Below the pieces are notes generated by a model that saw only the letters and a list, made by a program, of their open reading frames with translations, had not been told where the DNA came from and made no database searches. Positions 34,501-43,016 of a stretch of DNA of 64,000 nucleotides are shown in pieces. The position numbers and the translations under genes were made by a program. This stretch comes from Nonomuraea thailandensis (lineage in GTDB: Bacteria; Actinomycetota; Actinomycetes; Streptosporangiales; Streptosporangiaceae). The stretch is taken from the NCBI RefSeq assembly GCF_024172165.1, contig NZ_JAMZEB010000002.1, forward strand, positions 3,307,501 to 3,371,500, written 5' to 3'. Numbering within the stretch: position 1 is the stretch's first letter; each line of letters begins with the position of its first letter.

Positions 34501-37500
34501 CGCGCGGGAGCTCGCCGGACGGTTCGCGGACGCCGAGCAGGCCCTGACCCGGCTGAGGGACGACAAGAAGGCGAGCGCGAAGAAGGCCGGCAAGGAGGCC
34601 CGCGAAGCCGCGGAGGAGGCCAGGAAGGCGAGGGACCAGAAGGACAGCGGCGCGGCGCTGCGAGCCGACACGGCCGAGGCGGACGCCCGCAGCCACAGGA
34701 ACAGGCAGGGCCGGCACATCAGGATCGCCGCCGCGTACGACGCCGCGCTGAACGAGGCGGCCGAGGCCAGAAAGGCCTACGAACGGTACGCGCGGGTGCG
34801 CGCGGCGGCACCGCACGCCCCCGCACCGACGCAGCCCGGCCAGATGAGCATGGCGGCCACCGCGGCTGCCGGCCTGGGCGAGGCCGGGCGGGCGCACGAC
34901 CGGTACCTGGAGGCGCTGGCCAAGGCGCTGCCCGACCCGTTCTCCATGCCGGAGGCGATGCCCACCGGCAGGCTGGCGCATCTGAACGTGCTCACCGACA
35001 GGGTCAACGACGCCCTCAAGGAGAAGGGCGCCCCCAGGCGGTACACCCCGGACGAACTGGAGAACTACATCCGCGCCGACTTCCACAAGGTCGTGTCGGG
35101 TGACGGCCTGGTGCTGAGCACCGGCTGGGGCAAGAACGCCGCCGAGGTGCGGATCAGGCTCTCCCTCTCCGACCTGGTGGAGATGATCGACCCGGGGGTC
35201 GTGGCGTCCCAGGCGACGGTGGGCATGTTCTACCAGACCGGCCAGACGTACAGCGCCACGAAATCGGGCGGCACCGGCACCACGGTGGACCTGAGCAGCG
35301 CGCCGTTCACGCCGTTGCTGCAGGTGGGCAGCACGCCCAGGCTCCTGGCCGAGATGTTCGCCGTCGGGGCCGGCGCGAGCCACGGGCGGAGCTGGTCGGC
35401 CTCCAGCGGCAGCAGCATGTTCGAGCAGGGCGGTTCGGTCGCCGACAACCGCAGCGAGTCGCTGCTGTTCGACGCCAAGGCCACGTGGTCCGTGGAGGTG
35501 CGCACCAGGAAGAGCAACGGGTGGAGCGCCCCCGTCCTGGTCAGCTCCGGGGATCCCGGCGACACCACCACCCAGCGGATCTGGGTGTGGCACTCCTACG
35601 TCGATCAGGAGTCGCGCAGGACGACGACGATCGAGCAGGTCGAGCAGACCCTGAAGGTGACGAACCCGGAGGCCACGCGCAAGAGGCCGGCGTCGAACCA
35701 GGAGGTCATCGCCATGACCGGCCTGGAGGCGGCCTTTGACAAGCTCGCCCGCGAGCTCGGCGGCGAGTTCGCCAGGATCGGCACCAACGCGCGCCGGGAT
35801 CTGCGCAAGTTCGTCACCCAGGAGGTGCAGGCGCGCTTCGGCAAGACGCACACCGGCCTGTCGGCGATCCTCGCCGTGAACGGCGAGCCCGATGTCCGGA
35901 TCACGGCCACGAGCCGGCTCGTGCCGGAGAAGACCAGGATGGTGGGCGCCGCGACCGCGGACGTCCTGGAGGAGGGGGTTCTCACCGAGACCGCCACCTC
36001 GTCGACCTCGGTCGAGTACGGCGGATCGCTGGGCGGCAAGGCCTCCGTCGGGATCAACCACGACGTGCTGCAGGGCATGGACGTCCTCGGCCCCCTCGGC
36101 GACTACCATCCCGACGTGGTCAGGCCCGAGTTCGAGGGGCGCAGGCCGGTGTCGCGGTCGTCGTCGTCCTCGGCCGGCCAGGTGGCGGTGCACCCGGCGG
36201 TGGACAAGCGGACCGGGCTCTCGCAGGCCTACCACAAGGAGGCCGAGCTCACCTTCACGGTGGAGCGGCCGGGCAAGAAGCCAGTGGAGCTGGGGCCGTT
36301 CACGACGGAGCTGCTGGTTCGCTTGCAGGTGCTGGACGCCTTCCACGCCGGCGACCCCGTGCCCGTGGACGCGTTCGTCCTGGAGAACGGCAAGCCGAAG
36401 CTGGACGCCGACGGCAACATCGTCCTGAGTGACTCCCCCCGGTACGAGCGGCTCCCCGGCCGCAGGATCCAGCGGCCGGACTGGCTCGGCGACGGCACCG
36501 GGCAGATGCGCGGTGCCGGTCCGACCGACGTCCGGGAGGTCGCCGGACTGACCGGCCTCGCGGAGGAGGTCCTGGAGCGGCTCGGCAGGCGGGGGCTCGT
36601 GGCCAAGATCGTGAACGGGGTGCCGCAGTACGACTCCAACCCGCTCGTCCGCGCCGCCCAGCTCCTGAACGAGGAGCAGGTGAGGTCCCACCTGGTGGAG
36701 AGCGCCGTCCGCAGCGCTTTCGACCAGCTGGCGCAGAGCGGCGTCCTGATCGTCCTCCAGCTGCACGGTCCCTTCAAGGCCGGCCCCGACGCGTACGGGC
36801 TGTACCTCGTGGTGCGGCAGGACTTCAGCGGCCTGGACACCCCCAAGGGGCTGGTCAACAAGGTACGCACGCACCTCGAGATCGCCAGCGACACGTCGGG
36901 GCGGGGCATCAACCAGTCCAAGAAGCTCGGCGTCGGCGCCTCGGCGGTCAAGACGGACGGTCCCCCCGAGCACCACGACGGGATCACGCACAAGGCGGGG
37001 CCGAACGGCGGCGCCGACTGGTCGTACTCGGCCGGGACCAGCACCTCCAGCATGGTCAACAACGTCGACATGGAGGAGGACGGCCAGAACAAGCAGACCG
37101 CGAACCTCGAGACCACGGCGAGGCTCGAGGTCCACCTGGTGCACAACGGCGAGATCAAGGAGCTGGTCGACGCCCGCACCATCAAACCCCTGCTGATGGT
37201 GCCCGGCGACATGCTGCCCCGTGACGGGGGGCCCGACTTCACCGGCCCGATGGGCAGGCCGACGAAGAACCTGATGAAGCGCGCGACGCTGGAGCACTTC
37301 GACGCCGGCCCCGCGCTGGGCGACATCAAGAAGATCTGGGGGCTCCTGCCGCGCGGCCTGCGCGGCAATGTGGCGCCGCTGGCCCAGCTCTGGCCCCTGC
37401 TGAGCCGGCACTTCCTCGCCTCCCACCTGTTCGCGGGCCGTCCCGTCCGCAGGGACCTCGTGCTCGATCCCGACGGCCTCGCGCCCTCGCGCGCGTCGCT

Positions 37501-40500
37501 GGAGGTGCGGGGCGAGCTCGGCGAGGCGCGCCTGCTCGACGTCGTGGACTCGGTGACCGGCCGCATCATGCTCGCCCTGCGCAGCGTGGGCATCTCCTGG
37601 GGCGGCTCGAACAACCTCGCGCTCGGCCTGATGAACAGTCTCGCCGACTCCGACGACGGCGGCACGACCAGCGACTCCGGCACCCTCAAGCTGCCGTCGC
37701 GCTCCCGGATCAGGGCCATCACGACCGCGCTCGTGGCCATCTTCGGCACCGAGTTCCTGGGGATCTCGGTCGCCAGGAAGTACCGGTTCCAGGTGCCCGT
37801 GGACGTCGAGGTGAAGCTGCGCACGAGCCACGCCGTCCCGACCGGCCATCACGCCGGCGGGTGGAAGAGCCGCATGCTGCACAGCCCGGGCAACGGGCTG
37901 TTCACGGTCCCCGAGCACGACGCGCTGCGGATGTACGCCGACGGCGAGCTCTCCCTGCCCCTGCCCGTGCTGGCCGACGCGGTCGAGCGGTTCCTCAACG
38001 GCAGCATGAACCTCCACCGGACTCTCGCGGTGCCGCTCGTCATGCGGTACGTCAAGGCCCGCGGCGACGCGCTGTCCCGCCGCGAGAATCTCGGGATCGG
38101 CGCGGGACACACCCCCGCGAAGCTGCTGGAAGCGCTCAAGAAGGTCGCGGACCTCGGCGAGACGTTCGCCCCCGCCGTCGCGGCCGCGGCGGCCGATCCG
38201 CTCACGGCGTGGAGCGGGCTCGAGAACGCGCTGAGCGAGGCGAAGGACGTCAACGACCGCCTCAAGCACGTCGTGGTCGCTCCGCAGTACGAGAACGGCA
38301 TGGGCGTGAGCCTGCCGCAGGCGTTCGACGTGACCGACGGCCAGGGCAACCCCGTCAACCTCATGGACGTGGTGCTGAGCGCGGTCGACGCCGCGGTCCC
38401 CGGCGCCGTGAGAGGCACACCGAACCTGCGCGGGCAGATCGCGAACGACCTCGACAACGACCAGGCGGAGGTCCATCTCGACGACATCTGGTCGCGACGG
38501 GGGCTGGAGCGGGAGTACACCGTGCACGTCGGCCGCGAGAGCAGAGCGGCCAAGGCGGTCACCGTCCGGGTGCGCATGGAGCCCGCCCCCGGCGCGGACC
38601 CGCGCAAGGCGGTGCTGGTGGACGAGTCCGACGAGGACGGGATCATCCTGCAGCGCTACCGCGCCAGGGAGATGTCGCACACGGAGGCGTACTCCGTCTC
38701 GTACTCCGCGGGCCTCGACTACGGCGACTCCGACAGCGACGGCGACAACACGGGCGGGTTGTCCACCAGCCGCGGACGCTCCTACTCCAGCAGCAACAGC
38801 GAGAACCGGATGAGGCTGCAGCGGCTGGCCAGGTTCCAGGGCCTGACGACGGTCGAGCAGGACATGAGACTCGTCGTCGAGATCGTCACCGGCCCCGCCC
38901 ACGTGCGGCCGGTGCCGTTCGAGAGGCGACTGCCCCGGGCGACCGGCGTGGTCAGGGCGCAGTTCTCCAAGCTCGTCTCCGCGCTCGGCAAGGCCAAGCT
39001 GGCGACGATCCGGCTGTGGCGCAGGCGCCCGGCGGTCAGCCTGGAGTACGACGTCAAGCTGCAGCGCGGCATCCCGAGCGACATGGTGCGCCGGGCCGAC
39101 CAGGACCCGGGCCCGGTTCGCGGCGTGACCGACCCGCGCCGGGTGGAGCTGGAGCCCGGCCACTTCCCCGAGGCCCTGTCCGAGGACATGGACAGGGACA
39201 CGCTGTTCGACGTGATCGACTCCCAGCTGACGAGGATGACCGGCCACGCCGCCACCAAGGAACGGGCCGGGGAGCTGTCGGCCTGGCTGTCGCACTCCGG
39301 ACTGATCACCGGCCTGGAGCGGGCGGCGGGCCGCGACGGCGACGTCGTGCCGCAGACCGCCGAGCCGAAGTTCCGCAACCAGGGCGTGGACGTCACGCTC
39401 CAGGCGCGCATGTCGGACCTCACGGTCGTGGCGGGGCCGTTCGACGGCGAGAAGGGCGAGGTGGACCGGCGGGCCGACGCGCAGAACGTGTCCGTGGGCC
39501 GCGGTCACGCCCTTCCCCTGAGCGCGTCCGGCGGCACCGGCTTCAAGGCGCTCGGGGTCGGCTTCTCCAAGCGCTTCGGGGCGCAGTCGGGGCAGAGCGC
39601 CGCCGCCCACCAGGGGGCGCGCCGCGAGCGCAGCATGTTCGAGACCGGCAAGCTCTACACCGTGCGCGTCAGGGTGGACTACGACCTGACCTTCGAACGC
39701 GTGAAACGGCACCGCCGCGGCGACGTCACGCCCAGGAAGGAGGCCGTCCACCTGCCGGGCAGGGCCGGCGGCACCGCCATGATCACGCTCTTCGGCGAGG
39801 AGCTCAGCGAGCTGCAAGCCAGGATGGAGGCCGGCGTACGCGTCGCGCCTCCCATGGACGACCTGCCCAGGTTCGACTTCCGCCCGAAGCGCGGGCGCAG
39901 CGGCCTGATCCAGGTCCTGCAGGACGCCCGCGTCGCGGCCCGCGAGCGGGGCAGGGTGGCCAGGGTCCACGTGTACGAGGAGGGGCCGGACGGCAGGACG
40001 GTCAAGCGCCGCTACCTGGCCACCCCCGACGGTCTCGTGCTCGGAGACACCGACGGCGGCGGCCGTACCGAGGCTGTCGACAGCGGCTTCGCCGAGGCGT
40101 TCTCCACGCTCCCGCCCCACCTCCTGGACGCGGCCGACCGCAACGACCTGAACCTGCGCGAGATCTTCACGAACTTCCTCGTCCCGGGGACGCTCACCCA
40201 GAAGGTCGCGGCCGAGCTGGCGCGCCGGGATGCGCTCCCGCCGGACCCGGAGCCGGTCTGGCAGATCTCCGACGAGTCGCCGGCCCAGTCCCAGGGCGGC
40301 AGCACCTCCCAGGCGACGATTCCGCAGTCGGTGACCGACCCGGAGCTCCCCGGGAGCCCGCTCGACGCGACGGCGCGTCCCGAGGGCGTTCCCGACGTGA
40401 CACCCGCCGAGGTCGTCGGGCAGGACGTCTCGCCCTCCGTCTTCGGCGGCGCGGTGGCGAACATCCGCGCGAAAGGCGACGACCGGCTCGTCGTCCAGGT

Positions 40501-41848
40501 CCCGTGGGGGCCCGACATCCACACGGTCGTCCGGGTGGGCAACCCCGGTGAACGGCTCCTCGCGCGTACCGAGCTGTACGCGGGCACCGCGGACGACCCG
40601 CACGTGTTGTGGATGGCCCCGCGCGTGCATCCGCTCATGGTGTCGGCGGTGCTGGTCCACGAGATCTCCCACATGGTCCAGGTGCGGGCCGCGCTGCTGG
40701 CCGGCATGCCGCAGGGGATGGTCAGAGGGGCGCTGTCGCCGCTGCAGGAGGGGACCGACCACTGCCTCCTGCCGCGGCTGGCCGAGCACGGCGAGCTGTC
40801 GGGCAAATGGCGCAGGACCACCGACCCGGCCGCCAAGGACCTGATCGCGCAGGCCATCCAGGTGCTCGCCGCCGACATCGCGCGCCGCGGCGCCACCCCG
40901 CCGCCCGCACCCTGGCACTCGTCCTCACCAAGGGGGGCCGAACCGGGCACGCTGGGCGCGCCACCGGGCACGGCGGGCGCGACGGACATCGCCGGCCTGC
41001 CGGACGCGGAGACGCTCGCCAGGCTGCGCGGCCTCATCGACGGGGAGCCGTCCGCGCAGGGCTCGATCGCGGCGGCGCTCGGCGGCATCAGGGCGGGCGT
41101 CCCGGACGCCACCGCCGTCCGGGCCGAGGCCGAGAAGGCCGGGCTCGCTCCCGGGCAGCCGGGTTCGGCGGCCAGGATCGTGGCGCTCGCCAGGGCCGGC
41201 GAGCTGGCGCCCGAGCACGTCACCGCGCTGCGCGGCAGCCCGGCGCTGCCCGAGACGGCCGCCGCCGACGCCGTCGCCAGGGCTGTCGCGCGCATGGGCG
41301 CCCGGGCCCGCACGTACGGTCCCGGCCTGCTCGACATCGAGATCCCCGGCCACCCGCCCATCCCGGTCGAGATCCGCGCGGCGAACCGGCCGGGCCGCCC
41401 GGACGACGGGCTGCTGACGTACCAGGTGGACGAGAGCCGCACGATCGGCGCGAACGAGCGGGCCGCCGCCTCCACCGCCGCGGCCGCCCTGGCGGCGGAG
41501 CTCGGCCTGGATCCCGCCGGGCAGGCGGCCGTCGCCGGGCTGTACGAGAGCGTCCGCCAGGTCCGCACCGCCACGCCCGCGCAGCTGCCCGCCCGCCTGG
41601 GTGTCCTGCACGACGTGGCGTCCGCGGTGCCCCGGCGGCTCGTCCCCGCGGCGCTGGCCGCAGACCTGGCCGGGCTGCTGGCCGGCCCGCGGCCGGGAGC
41701 CAGGCACGCGATGTGGAGCCGGGCCAGGAGCCTGGCCGACGGCACCGGCTGGCACCCGCTGGACAGGGAGTGCGTGTGCCCGCCGGAGCTGCCCTGCCGG
41801 TGCGGCCGGCGCGAGGAAGCGGGCACCGGCCGCGCGGTGCGGGCATGA
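31595..41848 (+). CDS. 3417-residue putative type VII-secreted modular protein with metalloprotease-like domains
   Basis: Layout: a PPE/CpnT-like helical domain (residues 1-140, with GWSAPATADF); hydrophobic helices (147-180); a Pro/Asp-rich linker (about 380-640); a degenerate metalloprotease-like domain with HEITD at 858-862 and TDEC at 892; a charged coiled coil (975-1060); about 1550 residues of repeated modules, each a helical part then a Ser/Gly-rich beta-hairpin-like part; a second metalloprotease-like domain with intact HEISH at 3022-3026 and TDHC at 3054; and a C-terminal region ending in a Cys-rich tail (CVCPPELPCRCGRR). Known: N-terminal WXG-type domains mark polymorphic secreted proteins. 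Inferred: secretion by type VII and proteolytic activity of the second domain. The toxin or effector role is unproven. Confidence 0.75.
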   Translation: MAYTGDSHVQTSTQVPAEQEVVSIDSDVEPVWETEALPDWVVYWLIPMLAAGQRWPGGSESGLSTLARAYAGLSDGSTKSVEPAGSAARVIVAGWSAPATADFITRARRLYGTESGVTGVSRNARAYAQQVNGFAVETQYSKLSINVAFWVTAVAIAIAIIVAFFSAGASTALIGPYAAAARTAISRILVRLATIAGREIGAARLARVAALSGATGRGLLLRLMASPIGRELVEEIGEEFTIAYKAQQQQIEMGTRKELDWKMLAATALGAGGGAVTGTMVAGPISRVNRVVPGFTGRALTTGLTNVIASPVGSLLGNGLVYGQWQNPFTAESMTGAFLGGVGRTGSISPFNPDVASALAHPLTTLASAYDAAARADEARAAGPSAGPSTGPSTGPVPPGGGPSGPDSNQPGAQRNPDLVTVPPPRPSTTPAMAAAGNQGPGAGQPDADVSTRRRPTSPDQPAVTPAPDETPDQRSGKDTRPDTAPRADTDTTQERRPATTDTPARQEERPDPAVTPSDTDAAPAQDDGQADGQDEQDPATAHPQADPAAQSSGNPDESPAAQDDTAQDDTAQDDTAQDDESATREEAHSEDDTTLPGPSDDHAPADQPSQIANAPSGPDADPDGTTPAIPATVPAPLRARSALLDALDSAFPGALIGPTGEVIVPRGDGHRVLSSATMARLRSVLDIRAAAVGSYADLVVDASALLMIAVSDDRLSSAAPAGIAPPAAHTSEPGTVTSPPIPGTRYVTDSGRPTAVTMDELKQATAELLATHFQHAAERVLHLSWFGDVLVVRTTNGAYHFRPVIGPRDQEMMGQTRLRAATIADPAAPAGPDTVELHEVSFPSHIATDQISRVWLHEITDTLQRLAAEQTSGRQGVLRRTNAAGDSRQTTDECVPGRRNELELLTDKWERASTPQEKYLLAGDIQGVLNDLRRRRVTPPLPPWATGPGAVRTSLEVGRPGPDLSAGAARELAGRFADAEQALTRLRDDKKASAKKAGKEAREAAEEARKARDQKDSGAALRADTAEADARSHRNRQGRHIRIAAAYDAALNEAAEARKAYERYARVRAAAPHAPAPTQPGQMSMAATAAAGLGEAGRAHDRYLEALAKALPDPFSMPEAMPTGRLAHLNVLTDRVNDALKEKGAPRRYTPDELENYIRADFHKVVSGDGLVLSTGWGKNAAEVRIRLSLSDLVEMIDPGVVASQATVGMFYQTGQTYSATKSGGTGTTVDLSSAPFTPLLQVGSTPRLLAEMFAVGAGASHGRSWSASSGSSMFEQGGSVADNRSESLLFDAKATWSVEVRTRKSNGWSAPVLVSSGDPGDTTTQRIWVWHSYVDQESRRTTTIEQVEQTLKVTNPEATRKRPASNQEVIAMTGLEAAFDKLARELGGEFARIGTNARRDLRKFVTQEVQARFGKTHTGLSAILAVNGEPDVRITATSRLVPEKTRMVGAATADVLEEGVLTETATSSTSVEYGGSLGGKASVGINHDVLQGMDVLGPLGDYHPDVVRPEFEGRRPVSRSSSSSAGQVAVHPAVDKRTGLSQAYHKEAELTFTVERPGKKPVELGPFTTELLVRLQVLDAFHAGDPVPVDAFVLENGKPKLDADGNIVLSDSPRYERLPGRRIQRPDWLGDGTGQMRGAGPTDVREVAGLTGLAEEVLERLGRRGLVAKIVNGVPQYDSNPLVRAAQLLNEEQVRSHLVESAVRSAFDQLAQSGVLIVLQLHGPFKAGPDAYGLYLVVRQDFSGLDTPKGLVNKVRTHLEIASDTSGRGINQSKKLGVGASAVKTDGPPEHHDGITHKAGPNGGADWSYSAGTSTSSMVNNVDMEEDGQNKQTANLETTARLEVHLVHNGEIKELVDARTIKPLLMVPGDMLPRDGGPDFTGPMGRPTKNLMKRATLEHFDAGPALGDIKKIWGLLPRGLRGNVAPLAQLWPLLSRHFLASHLFAGRPVRRDLVLDPDGLAPSRASLEVRGELGEARLLDVVDSVTGRIMLALRSVGISWGGSNNLALGLMNSLADSDDGGTTSDSGTLKLPSRSRIRAITTALVAIFGTEFLGISVARKYRFQVPVDVEVKLRTSHAVPTGHHAGGWKSRMLHSPGNGLFTVPEHDALRMYADGELSLPLPVLADAVERFLNGSMNLHRTLAVPLVMRYVKARGDALSRRENLGIGAGHTPAKLLEALKKVADLGETFAPAVAAAAADPLTAWSGLENALSEAKDVNDRLKHVVVAPQYENGMGVSLPQAFDVTDGQGNPVNLMDVVLSAVDAAVPGAVRGTPNLRGQIANDLDNDQAEVHLDDIWSRRGLEREYTVHVGRESRAAKAVTVRVRMEPAPGADPRKAVLVDESDEDGIILQRYRAREMSHTEAYSVSYSAGLDYGDSDSDGDNTGGLSTSRGRSYSSSNSENRMRLQRLARFQGLTTVEQDMRLVVEIVTGPAHVRPVPFERRLPRATGVVRAQFSKLVSALGKAKLATIRLWRRRPAVSLEYDVKLQRGIPSDMVRRADQDPGPVRGVTDPRRVELEPGHFPEALSEDMDRDTLFDVIDSQLTRMTGHAATKERAGELSAWLSHSGLITGLERAAGRDGDVVPQTAEPKFRNQGVDVTLQARMSDLTVVAGPFDGEKGEVDRRADAQNVSVGRGHALPLSASGGTGFKALGVGFSKRFGAQSGQSAAAHQGARRERSMFETGKLYTVRVRVDYDLTFERVKRHRRGDVTPRKEAVHLPGRAGGTAMITLFGEELSELQARMEAGVRVAPPMDDLPRFDFRPKRGRSGLIQVLQDARVAARERGRVARVHVYEEGPDGRTVKRRYLATPDGLVLGDTDGGGRTEAVDSGFAEAFSTLPPHLLDAADRNDLNLREIFTNFLVPGTLTQKVAAELARRDALPPDPEPVWQISDESPAQSQGGSTSQATIPQSVTDPELPGSPLDATARPEGVPDVTPAEVVGQDVSPSVFGGAVANIRAKGDDRLVVQVPWGPDIHTVVRVGNPGERLLARTELYAGTADDPHVLWMAPRVHPLMVSAVLVHEISHMVQVRAALLAGMPQGMVRGALSPLQEGTDHCLLPRLAEHGELSGKWRRTTDPAAKDLIAQAIQVLAADIARRGATPPPAPWHSSSPRGAEPGTLGAPPGTAGATDIAGLPDAETLARLRGLIDGEPSAQGSIAAALGGIRAGVPDATAVRAEAEKAGLAPGQPGSAARIVALARAGELAPEHVTALRGSPALPETAAADAVARAVARMGARARTYGPGLLDIEIPGHPPIPVEIRAANRPGRPDDGLLTYQVDESRTIGANERAAASTAAAALAAELGLDPAGQAAVAGLYESVRQVRTATPAQLPARLGVLHDVASAVPRRLVPAALAADLAGLLAGPRPGARHAMWSRARSLADGTGWHPLDRECVCPPELPCRCGRREEAGTGRAVRA
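33278..33337 (+). repeat. 15-bp in-frame repeat in the linker of the 3417-residue protein
   Basis: Four units of GCGCAGGACGACACG type encode AQDDT. A second, 12-bp repeat encoding GPSTGP lies upstream at about 32741-32776. Both are in the disordered Pro/Asp-rich linker. Confidence 0.85.
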
Positions 41849-41875
41849 TGGAGACCTCCGAGGGAGAGGACGGTT

Positions 41876-42400
41876 ATGACCTTCGCGGTAGCCAGGACGA
41901 GGGATGAGGCGCATCTCTACCTCGACCTGCACCCTTGCGCGTGCGGCTCGGTGGAGACGACCTGGGAGAGCGGCCTGGTGAGCGCCGGGGGCGGCCTCGC
42001 CAACCGCTACTCGGGCGCCTGCGAGAGCTGCGGACGGCAGCGTGAGTACGTGTTCGGGCTGCCGGAACGGCCGGTCATGCCCGCGGGCTACCCTACGTTC
42101 GGAGGCATGGAGCCGTCAGAGTTGCTCGACGCGGGGGAGTGGCTGTGGGTGGCCGACCTGACGGCGGGCAACGTGCCGGTGGACGACCGGGCCGAGGCGC
42201 ATCGCACGCTGTCCGTGGCGACGGCGGCGGTCGAGGAGGTCGTGAAGTTCGTCCCGCCGGGCGCCGACGAGGTGCCCGGCGACGCGTTCTGGTCACAGCG
42301 GGGCCGTGAGGTGCGGGCGGCCGAGCCCGGCCGGTTCCAGCTCGACCGGCTGCTCGTCGTCCGCGACACCTACCGGGAGCTGGCGGCCCGGCATGCCTGA
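41876..42400 (+). CDS. Hypothetical protein, first of a paralogous pair; possible immunity protein
   Basis: A 174-residue soluble protein. An N-terminal zinc-ribbon-like pair, CACGS and CESCG, is followed by SELLDAGEWLWVADL and a C-terminal part with KFVPPGADEVPGDAFW and AEPGRFQLD. The last two segments recur in the next gene, so the two are paralogues. It starts 27 bp after the giant gene with GGGAGAGGA upstream. Small genes directly after polymorphic-toxin genes are often immunity genes, which is the basis of the suggestion; no known immunity family is recognised. Confidence 0.68.
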   Translation: MTFAVARTRDEAHLYLDLHPCACGSVETTWESGLVSAGGGLANRYSGACESCGRQREYVFGLPERPVMPAGYPTFGGMEPSELLDAGEWLWVADLTAGNVPVDDRAEAHRTLSVATAAVEEVVKFVPPGADEVPGDAFWSQRGREVRAAEPGRFQLDRLLVVRDTYRELAARHA

Positions 42401-42938
42401 GCGGGGCCGCGCACGCTCCCTCGCCGAGGCGCACGTCTACCTCGACGTGGTCGTCTCCGGCGGCTCGGCGCGGCCGTCGGTGGCCGAGACGCCCGACGGC
42501 TGGCTGGTACGGGCCGGCGGCCTGGAGGTGGTGGTCCCGTACGAGGCGGAGCAGGAGGCCAGGCGGTCGCGCGCGACGTTCGGCACGGGCGTCTCCGAGC
42601 TGCTCGACCCGGGCCAGTGGGTGCTGGTCGGCGCCACGTACGCGAGCAGGGCCCTGGAGGGCGGCCTGTTCCACACCGCCGACCCGTCGGCGGACCCCGG
42701 GCGCTTCCACACCGTGGTCGCCGACTGGACCTACGCCGCCGACGCGGTGGCCGAGGCGCTGAAGTTCCTGCCCGAGGGAGCCGGGGGGCTGCCGCCCGAG
42801 GCGTTCTGGACTCAGTTGGGCAGGTCGGCGCGCGACGCCGAGCCGGGCCGCTTCACCAGGGCCAAGCTGGAGAGCGACCTGGCCTTCTACCGCCAGAGCC
42901 TGGCCGACTTCCGCCACCTGCACACCGAGGACGCCTGA
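42393..42938 (+). CDS. Hypothetical protein, second of the paralogous pair
   Basis: A 181-residue paralogue of the preceding gene. Shared blocks are AHVYLD, VSELLDPGQWVLV, EALKFLPEGAGGLPPEAFW and DAEPGRFTRAKL. It lacks the two cysteine pairs of the first copy, so any zinc ribbon has been lost or the two have specialised. The ATG at 42393 overlaps the upstream stop by 8 bp; the longer open frame is read through that gene. Possible second immunity protein or adaptor for the giant protein; not recognised further. Confidence 0.66.
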   Translation: MPERGRARSLAEAHVYLDVVVSGGSARPSVAETPDGWLVRAGGLEVVVPYEAEQEARRSRATFGTGVSELLDPGQWVLVGATYASRALEGGLFHTADPSADPGRFHTVVADWTYAADAVAEALKFLPEGAGGLPPEAFWTQLGRSARDAEPGRFTRAKLESDLAFYRQSLADFRHLHTEDA

Positions 42939-42945
42939 GGGCCCG

Positions 42946-42981
42946 GCCACCGAGGGCGCCACCGAGGGCGCCACCGAGGGC
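42946..42981. repeat. 12-bp tandem repeat between convergent genes
   Basis: Three exact copies of GCCACCGAGGGC lie just after the second paralogue's stop, in the 78-bp gap before the convergent secreted-protein gene. Confidence 0.85.
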
Positions 42982-43016
42982 GGCGGCCGAGCCCTCAGGC
43001 GTCCGGCGGTGCCGCG

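Noticed and set aside
32249..40918. 2889-codon open frame antisense to the first giant gene
   Set aside because: High GC leaves few stops on the opposite strand. Its translation is Arg/Gly/Pro/His-rich with no domain, while the plus strand shows clear motifs and a proper ribosome-binding site.
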